This document shows positions 57,201 to 64,000 of a stretch of DNA of 64,000 nucleotides, one piece after another (position 1 is the stretch's first letter; every line of letters begins with the position of its first letter). The DNA is from Basidiobolus meristosporus CBS 931.73 (Eukaryota > Basidiobolomycota > Basidiobolomycetes > Basidiobolales > Basidiobolaceae). Position numbers and translations under genes: made by a program. The notes beneath the pieces were generated by a model, which saw nothing but the letters and a program-made list of their open reading frames with translations, ran no database searches and had not been told where the DNA came from. The stretch is from contig MCFE01000076.1 of assembly GCA_002104905.1 (NCBI GenBank), positions 62,001 through 126,000 on the forward strand, written 5' to 3'.

Positions 57201-58100
57201 ATTATGGAGCTCAAGCCAATTTCACTTCCAAACCTATATGAGCCCAGACAAGCTTGAAAACTGGGATGAAGCATTACATTTACCTTTGACACAAAACATC
57301 GATGCAATCAATCGATGCACTGTTCCATATGGGGTGTAAGTATTTCACCTACATGTATCGGGCTTATCTAACGTCTAACCCACGGTCAACAGTGAGTATC
57401 TTCCCAAATGTGCCACCGACCTTGATCTAAATCTGGCAACAATGCTGGAGGGTAACACCAATGTTTTATTGAAATATGAGTATATACTAATATACTTACC
57501 GGGTTCCCAGAGAATATGTTAGAAGCCATAGGGACGGATCTGACCTCAACCTCAACCTCAACCTCAATCCCGCACAAACCTTTCCATCCTGTGCAAGAGC
57601 TTCGAGCAGAATATCATGAAAATGACATCTTTAACAATTTGGGGGGATTTCTTGAGGAAATGCATATTTATGAGGATCAATCAGAATTAGGGGACTTTGC
57701 TCCTGTAAGGCGATCTGATGATTACGACCCTCAAACACAAAGGCCAACGAATAATCAAAACACCAACCCATCATACGATTTGGATTGGCCAGAGTCTGAT
57801 GACGAGGTACACCGGGATTATTTTTGTTCGACAAACGTGCCGCGTGAGTTTACACCGAGCGTATCCAAAGCCAGGGAAAATCACACCGATTCCTCAACAG
57901 ATGATGATGAGGTGTTCCTTGAGTCATGCCCATATCCTTCGCTCCCACCTCGTGGCATTAATGATTCTCGGAGAGAGGTTAACAGAAACTGCCAGATATC
58001 TGATTTCTCTGGCTACCCATATACCGAGTCGGCTTGGACACCGCAGCCTCAGCTTCAAAACCAAGACTCACACTCCTGGGCAAGACTGTCTCGAGAGTAA
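54237..58100 (+). CDS. BCAS3-like WD40-repeat protein, 15 exons
   Basis: Exons modelled: 54,237(open)-54,916; 54,975-55,095; 55,154-55,224; 55,284-55,428; 55,482-55,722; 55,775-55,875; 55,935-56,173; 56,226-56,326; 56,393-56,487; 56,540-56,834; 56,892-56,995; 57,056-57,099; 57,153-57,335; 57,393-57,451; 57,511-58,100. All phases join, giving up to 1,022 codons. Blade motifs include LILGYHDGFQIWDLSD, SVLRFFSLQTHESIKD, ITFNPSGSLIAVAST and YRGYTSAKIESITFSQDSRW with HVYAID, the order seen in BCAS3 proteins; the BCAS3 domain follows (SVPPVSLWSSSQFHFQTY). Two introns use GTTTG donors. The tail (57,511 on) is acidic and serine-rich, with TSTSTSTS from a hexamer repeat. BCAS3 relatives bind phosphoinositides and join the phagophore; a similar role is inferred. 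No ATG opens the first exon (first in-frame one is at 54,630), so an upstream start exon is likely. Confidence 0.78.
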
Positions 58101-58975
58101 GCGATATCACATCCATGGAACCCAGACTCCCACGGCATATTTCCAATCTATTGTATTAATAGCTATATAGTTATTTTTCAATTATCTACACTCATATCGT
58201 GATCGTGATTTTGCAAGATGGCTTCTGTATTAAGAATTTCAAACCGCTGAACATTGAATATAAGTTTTGATATCAACTGCAACCACCAACTGATCCCCGT
58301 CGTGTACATGGGCTAACCTGCTTTGCGTTGGTGTTGCCGTAGCCAATTGGTCAGCGAGATCTACCATGTCAGGCTGATCGTACATGGTTTGCATTCTTTA
58401 TTCAATCGTAGTTTATAGACACCTGTGCTTAACTTGATAGTTTACCAGCAATGTTGAATGTATGATAAATCGGTTTATACCATGCTTACTGGATATAGCT
58501 GGAAGCCGCCCATACATAGCAACCTAGCTCTGGTATTTTTTCTAGAATATCAACATTGCACGTGGCCATGTATCACGGCTCAAAATGGAATCAAACAACT
58601 TCACTAGGAGCTATTTGACCGTATTAGATTCCATACATATCTACTGGACTTCCAACGATTTAGCAGCTGGTTCTCAATCACAAGCCCCAATAGCGTGATT
58701 CATGAAAGACCCCAATGTAAGATCAGCAAGATTTCAAATGTATCAGATTATACGTGATTAACATCATCAGCAAAGCGAATCCTATTCACTCATGACAAGC
58801 ATGTGGATCGGTCATGGGCCAATAATCTTTCAGAATCATATTTATCGAAACTGAGGCTAATTCAGATTCCCAAACGTAAAGATCTTGTGATATACTATAC
58901 TTCGGAGAAAAGTTCATCATTCTATGTGATTAATATGATCTTCGATAACACAAAGAACCACTTGTTCATATTTCA
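58101..58975. other. Intergenic region between WD40 and MoxR-like genes
   Basis: No coding signal. AT-rich 3' flank of the WD40 gene then the upstream region of the next gene. A weak tRNA-like stretch at 58,333-58,400 was rejected. Confidence 0.5.
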
Positions 58976-60704
58976 ATGAGATTTCCGAAGGGTCGATACA
59001 GACAGCGTATACAGGCGATCTGCCGAGCATCCAATTCCTATTACTCTGAAGATATAATCATTTCTGTATTATTATGTTTACTTGCTCGAAAAAAGTCTTT
59101 ATTGCTGAGAACACAGACAGAAGCGGTGCACGGATTAGCAGCGTTGGTTGAACAAGTAATATTTGTAGTGTGATTTTTCCTGTTGTATATATCCTAATCA
59201 AATGTGCCTTTCAGTTGGTTCAGAATGTCTTCGAGCTGGAATGCGCCAATATCAATTGCTCGCAATTAGCTTCACCGGCAGAGTTGTATTATATTATGAT
59301 CAATAGAAGTAGAGAAAAGAAATTACGCACTCATATTAGCACAGTCGCTCGAGCAAACACACCAAGCACAAGCACGATGCCCCAATCGGGTGGTTTAGGC
59401 AACACAAAGGCATCCCCGACCACTCTCAAGTATAATCCGAGTAGGGAATTCGTACAGTTCTCGAACTTCCCCGAAAGAAATTTTTTGACAGAAGAGCGCA
59501 CCTCAGAAGATGAAAGTGCTCATAGGAGCCCACATAGACACAGCGCAAATTTAGAGCGCTTCACCGACCAGTCAGCGATTGATAAGTACACCAAAGATTT
59601 TGGTGGCATATCTTATGGTGGCACACTGGAGGTAATCCCATACTCGCCATTCCTTTGGTTGAATCGACGCTCATACACCTATTATAATGACTCTAGAGAA
59701 ACAGCCCAGTCTCGTCGCGGGATTACTACTCTCGAGCTTCCAAACAACAAAAGGATATTGAGATCATTCCCCTACAACATATTAATGGGCGGAAAGAGCA
59801 AGAACCTATTAGACAACAAAAGAGTCCCTCGGCATTATATGCTTCGCGTGTTATCAATTCCAAGAAGTTAGCGAATGTCATTATATTGGAAGGGCTGGAG
59901 AATGCTAGCAATGCGATACAATTAGCACTGTCGCAGGTAAATGAATATCTGCTTCTGTCGATAGTCCTGTGCTAATTCTACTGGCTGTCAGATTCTGTCA
60001 AAAGGGTGGTTTCTAGATCGAAACAACGTATGCCACGTTCCGGATCCGTTTGTAATCATCGTCTTGTTACCACTGAACAATATGCCCCTTATAGCCCGAC
60101 ATCTAGTAAGTAGCATCAACTGTTGCCAATTGACAACCAATGCAATAACCTGTTCGGTAACATAGATGGATAAATTCTACATCAGCTATACTTATGACGG
60201 GGTTATTGGGCCACCACCTCACCCAGCAATCAAACGACCTTTTGTGTTTCCCAACGAAGTAAGCGATAGGCAGCCTACTCGGTGCTAGCCCAACATGTGC
60301 ACTAATTCCACCCCAATACATGTACAGGAAGTAAAGGAGATTGCCCTACGTGTAAAAAATGTCGTTATTAGCCCCGAAATCAGTCGCTATTTACGCGATC
60401 TAATGGTTGGGATTCGTCTGAATCCGAAGTTCAGATTGGGTGCAAGCCCTCATGCATCCATGGATCTTTTCTCAGTGCTGAGGTAGGGAATGTACCTTCT
60501 TTCATCCACCCATTCTAGCTACTCACACAATCTTCAATTGTCCCTAGAGCTCTGGCAGCAATTTACGAGAAGGCCTATGTCACACCTGAACTAGTGCTCG
60601 TCGTGATCAACAAAGTACTTGGACATCGTTTGTTTTCTGCGAATATGTTGTCGGACCAAGGAATCATCTCTGACACACTACAACTAGTGTGGCCTCCTTC
60701 ATAA
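58976..60704 (+). CDS. MoxR/Mg-chelatase-related AAA-like protein, 7 exons
   Basis: Exons: 58,976-59,155; 59,215-59,631; 59,697-59,936; 59,992-60,105; 60,166-60,258; 60,328-60,482; 60,548-60,704; all junctions in phase, 451 residues. N-terminal IISVLLCLLARKKSLLL corresponds to the helix before the nucleotide loop. A divergent, disordered insert follows (about residues 95-200, rich in S, T, N and R). Then comes ANVIILEGLENASNAIQLAL at the Walker B position, DPFVIIVLLPLNNMPLIARH at sensor 1, and a C-terminal lid with SPHASMDLFSVLRALAAIYE, KAYVTPELVLVVINKVLGHR. This lid pattern is typical of MoxR and Mg-chelatase I proteins. No GxxGxGKT loop is present: the position reads LLLRTQTEAV. It is therefore probably a non-ATPase relative, common in ascomycetes; function unknown. 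It follows the WD40 gene in the same direction after 875 bp. Confidence 0.7.
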
Positions 60705-62123
60705 TGTCATGTGACAAGCTGTAGCACTGAGCCTACTTATGTTGAGCTTGAAATAAAATATTCGAACAAGGTGAACCTTCACAATCACATGCAAATATAG
60801 CCCTGATATGAATGCTAACTTGCTGCGATCCAAATAACAGCCAAACACTTGAACTGGTTTTCCGGGGGTTGCTCCAAGAACGTATTGTACACTCGGAGAA
60901 TCATCCATCTGATGTGCAGATCTGGATGTTTGATTTCTGGGCACCTGATCCGGTAGATATTACGAGTGGAAGAAAATTTGCTCAAATCAGCTAGAAATGG
61001 CGCGTCGAGATCGTTCTTTCAAGCGGGTGCAGGTTGAATGGAATCCAGATACACCTCGAGGATGAATGCAACAACTGGCTGCTGCAATGGCAAGAAAATA
61101 TTGCATCATATCCGGTACTTTGCACCAAGACGCTCCCCACTTCGCACCTGATCACGACACCCATTTTGAATAGCTGCAATGCCTCGCTGGTCTGATTGGC
61201 TGTAGAGTGAGCGGGAATCCCATCGTGAGAAGCATAACCACAGCTTTATTCTAAAGTCAGGATGCTATACTGCAACTAAACAAACTCTGGTCGAAGTATT
61301 ACGCAGTTGAGAGGAGGCGATTTGCTGGCTCAGATGGCGGCCGCTACAATTCTAAATTACGGGGTGGAAGGTGCAGTGAATTTGGAGCAGGCTCGAGACT
61401 CTCAAAGATCCTTGCCAATTTAAGCCAACTACTCCAGTGATCGCCAGGGATAGCCAATGTTGTTTGCCTCGCCATTCCGTATGAAATCCGGGGTGCTTGT
61501 TTTCGTTGTCCAGGGAAACTGTGGTTGGAGAATCACACCCACCTATTGTAGTGTTACCATTTTCATTATAGAGCCTGGTCTAGTCGATTCAATCATAGGC
61601 AAATACGTCCCAAGATGGGTTTGCTTTTATCGTGCTATGATATTGTCTCCAACTTGCAAGGTTAATGTACTCTCTCGTACGAGTCCTCCTCCTCCCCCCC
61701 CCCCCAATGACTGATGCTTAGAGGACTTCGACTGGCCAGATTGATTATCATTGGCTTAATATTGCACCAGTATAGCATTTCTTTGGTAATTGATCAATCA
61801 CCGCTCGCTCGTTTTGAGCAACCATAGCCGCCACCTGTGAAGGATTATTCCTAATCAAGCAGGACTTTAAATTTATTTATCTAGGTGACTCGAATTTGGA
61901 AGAGTTGTTTCCTTGTTTTGGATGGTGTATTTATTGAATGATCGCCCATTTAGACCTTCATCATTAATTGCATTTCTGTGATACGCTTGATCACAGCAAC
62001 CTTTTTCGAGCGGGTTTCTGGACCTCCAAGATACGAACTTGGCCTTGGTGACCACATTTCCATCGTTCGCCATATAAATGGGCACTCCGACCCATTCCAC
62101 GAGCCACTCGAGATAGTTGAATC
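60705..62123. other. Intergenic or unrecognised region
   Basis: A 60-codon plus-strand stretch at 60,812-60,994 (with VQIWMFDFWAPDPVDITSGR) and short minus-strand stretches do not resemble anything known to me. A run of 13 C follows CTCCTCCT at about 61,690. Upstream of 62,124 a PPT-free, CG-containing sequence should hold the HPP gene promoter. Confidence 0.4.
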
Positions 62124-62974
62124 ATGAGGTTCTTGGACTCGTACATCGCTAGGATGCAGAAATCAGAGAGGACGCCGTTTCCTCCGATGCCGCCGCTTAC
62201 TCATATCTTCGGCTCGTTCCTCGCCGCGTTCACTGGTATATCTATAGTCGGCCTGTTGACCTGGGAGGCAAAAATCTTCAGTGCTTACAATGATGCCCCG
62301 GTGATTATGGGTGCGTTTGGTGCCAGCTCGGTACTGATTTATGTAGCCTTGGATAGTCCCCTGGCACAGCCTTACAATGCATGTAAGCAGCACCAAACTC
62401 ATATTTCCCATCCATTCCTGGCTAATTCTGGTTTGATGTAGTTGTTGGTGGAACCATCTCGGCGTTTATCGGGGTTTCTGTCGGAAAGATCTTTGAGGCG
62501 GCCTGTGAGCATAGTACTGACCACTTGTGGCTACAGGCTTCGCTTGCTGTATCGTTGGCCATTGTTGGAATGATGCTAACACGCAGTGTTCATCCGCCAG
62601 GAGCTGCCACCGCTCTGATTACCGTGACTAGTGGGCAAAGCATCCGAGACATCGGCTACTTTTTCCTCGTCTCTCCACTCCTTTTGGGCACAGCCATCAT
62701 GATCATCGTCGCCGTGCTGTTCAATAATGTGCATCGGAAATACCCGAAGTACTGGATCTTCAGGAAGCCGGAGCTGATTGAGCTTGGGGTCAACAAAAGG
62801 GACGGGCTTGGAGCAAAGCAGACAGCCAACCAGGATGTCGAGATCCCAATGATCGAGCAGTCTACTCCTACCACTGAAGCCAAGCTGGGGGCGGCTGAAA
62901 AAAGAATCCGAGAGTTGGAGGCCAAGATTGCTAAGATGGAGCAATTCGCCCAGCTGGGGGTGGCATCGAATTAG
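62124..62974 (+). CDS. HPP-family integral membrane protein, 2 exons
   Basis: Exon 1 62,124-62,382, intron of 59 bp (GTAAGC...GATGTAG), exon 2 62,442-62,974; 263 residues. The start is the first ATG of the frame and gives a short cytoplasmic N-terminus before the first membrane segment. About five hydrophobic segments: THIFGSFLAAFTGISIVGLL, VIMGAFGASSVLIYVAL, FVGGTISAFIGVSVGKIF, LAVSLAIVGMMLTRSVHPPG and GYFFLVSPLLLGTAIMIIVA. The signature SVHPPGAATAL is the HPP motif; in plants and bacteria members carry nitrite or related anions, which is inference here. The C-terminus (about 62,870-62,960) is a charged coiled coil, AEKRIRELEAKIAKMEQF. Usual size for fungal members. No operon-like link to neighbours. 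Confidence 0.9.
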
Positions 62975-63706
62975 ATCGCCTAAGGGCTCCGCGAAATACC
63001 CCTCATGATCCGTCAGCTCTGTCTCGCATTCCGTAGCCATCTGATTTGCTGTGGTGGTCCTCAGACCGCATGTATATCTAAAAAGGGTGAAATATCCCAT
63101 CATTCCGAGATGGCTTCTTTAAATAGGCCGATTAATCTGTGTTATATACAAATGGTTTGGTTAGCAATAAATAGAAGTGTACAATGGGCAGTGTATTTGT
63201 CAGATCTATTGCATCTCGAGAAGATTGAGCCGAACGTGAACCGTTTGCCGGAATGCTGCTTGGTGCCTATGCGTTGTCTGTAGCCCCCATCCAGATCAGC
63301 TCAACATGATGCGGGTGTGACGTGGTTGTTTTGAACACCCACAGAGACATGGGATTCGCAGTGATCTGTGTGAAATAGAACTTCCACTGGCCGAGATTGG
63401 CGGCGATTGGTGGCGTTTACAATGAGATAGGTCTATGGTATATGTACAATCAGCATAAAGTATGGAGTGAGTGATGGTTTACTCGAGTATCTGGAAATGC
63501 AGTTGAGATATGTAGTGACCCGCGCTATATAGATATATGGAAAGGCAGATCAAATGTGGATTTTCTAGCACTCTTCATGGTCTTGATTGGGCAAGTGACT
63601 AGGGAAAGACCCAATGGCCTATTTCTCAAGATGTTAGATAACCATTTATAAGCCTCTCCACCGACAGTCATTCGTAGAACCAAATCTCTAACTGTCATCA
63701 GCTACA
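62975..63706. other. Intergenic region between HPP and CDF genes
   Basis: No gene recognised. Contains a TATA-like stretch around 63,520 (CTATATAGATATATGG) and a pyrimidine-rich stretch just upstream of the CDF start, as often seen at fungal promoters. Confidence 0.45.
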
Positions 63707-64000
63707 ATGGAGCGAAAATTTAAGCTAAAGCTACTGCTTTCGCTGACTACACTTTTCTTTTTGGCCGAATTGGTAGTAGGCTATGCTGCCGGCTCCATAG
63801 CGTTGATTGCCGACTCCTTCCATATGTTAAGCGATATGCTTAGTGTCATTGTAGCATTATACGCAATCAATGTAAGAATGCGGGATCACCCTAAATGGCG
63901 TATTTGCGCTAACCTATTCTCCAGTTGAGTGAAAGGCGGGACTACTCTGCACAATATACCTACGGTTGGCAACGGGCAGAAGTTCTTGGCGCTTTGATAA
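63707..64000 (+). CDS. CDF zinc/cation transporter (ZRC1/COT1-like), 5' part, cut by window end
   Basis: Exon 1 63,707-63,871 (55 codons), intron of 53 bp (GTAAGA...CTCCAG), exon 2 63,925 to the window end. Exon 1 shows a first membrane segment LLLSLTTLFFLAELVVGYAA and the metal-binding helix IADSFHMLSDMLSVIVALYA, with the H-x3-D pair of cation diffusion facilitators. Exon 2 reads LSERRDYSAQYTYGWQRAEV, followed by LGALI, matching the YGWQRAE.LGA box of vacuolar Zrc1/Cot1-type proteins. It probably moves zinc into vacuole or ER. The ATG at 63,707 is preceded by AGCTACA and fits the usual start of the family, MxxxxRI/K. Most of the protein lies beyond 64,000. Confidence 0.92.

Noticed and set aside
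57541-57570. Hexamer repeat CCTCAA as a microsatellite of separate interest
   Set aside because: It is in frame in the WD40 gene and encodes a short TS run in a disordered tail.
58333-58400. tRNA-like stretch with an A-box-like TAGCCAATTGG and a B-box-like GGTTTGCATTC
   Set aside because: The 3' side does not pair with the 5' GTTGCCG to form an acceptor stem and the anticodon arm has no proper 7-base loop.
61457-61714. 85-codon ORF ending in a proline run
   Set aside because: The proline run comes from the poly-C tract; no homology, no splice context.

Overview
The window looks like nuclear DNA of a filamentous ascomycete fungus. The genes at the right end are broken by many short introns (about 50-70 bp, GT-AG, with CTAAC/TACTAAT-like branch sites). 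They encode fungal-type proteins: a BCAS3-like WD40 protein, a MoxR/Mg-chelatase-related protein, an HPP-family membrane protein and a CDF zinc transporter. No species is assigned. The transposon load and loss of CpG resemble genomes that methylate their repeats, which is only a hint.

Positions 1-52,265 are one transposon island with no intact host gene recognised. Five kinds of element recur. (1) Ty3/Gypsy copies with a 368-bp LTR. (2) Ty1/Copia copies with a 349-bp LTR; two of them are deletion derivatives that keep RT-RNase H. (3) A Tnp2/Plavaka-like DNA transposon (here 'P'), whose transposase lies back-to-back with an unrecognised second protein. (4) A Harbinger-like DNA transposon (here 'H', four partial or complete copies plus an end fragment), also with two divergent genes and ends GACTTGTTC/GAACAAGTC. 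(5) Long foldback (hairpin) elements with the same ends as H. Solo LTRs of four further families (here S, D, E, F) are inserted into these. Several insertions have perfect 4-5 bp target duplications and can be checked against an empty copy elsewhere in the window, so insertion order can be read. All coding sequences in the island carry stops or breaks.

At about 52.27 kb the base composition changes sharply: CG dinucleotides, almost absent before, become frequent. From there to 64,000 the DNA is unique. Gene order, all on the plus strand, is: BCAS3-like WD40 (about 54.24-58.10 kb, 15 exons modelled, true start unresolved), MoxR-like (58,976-60,704, 7 exons), HPP family (62,124-62,974, 2 exons) and a CDF transporter cut by the window end (63,707-64,000). 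These four are not an obvious pathway. The first may act in autophagy or membrane work, and the last two are membrane transport-type proteins. The gaps at 52.3-54.2, 58.1-59.0, 60.7-62.1 and 63.0-63.7 kb hold no gene I can name.
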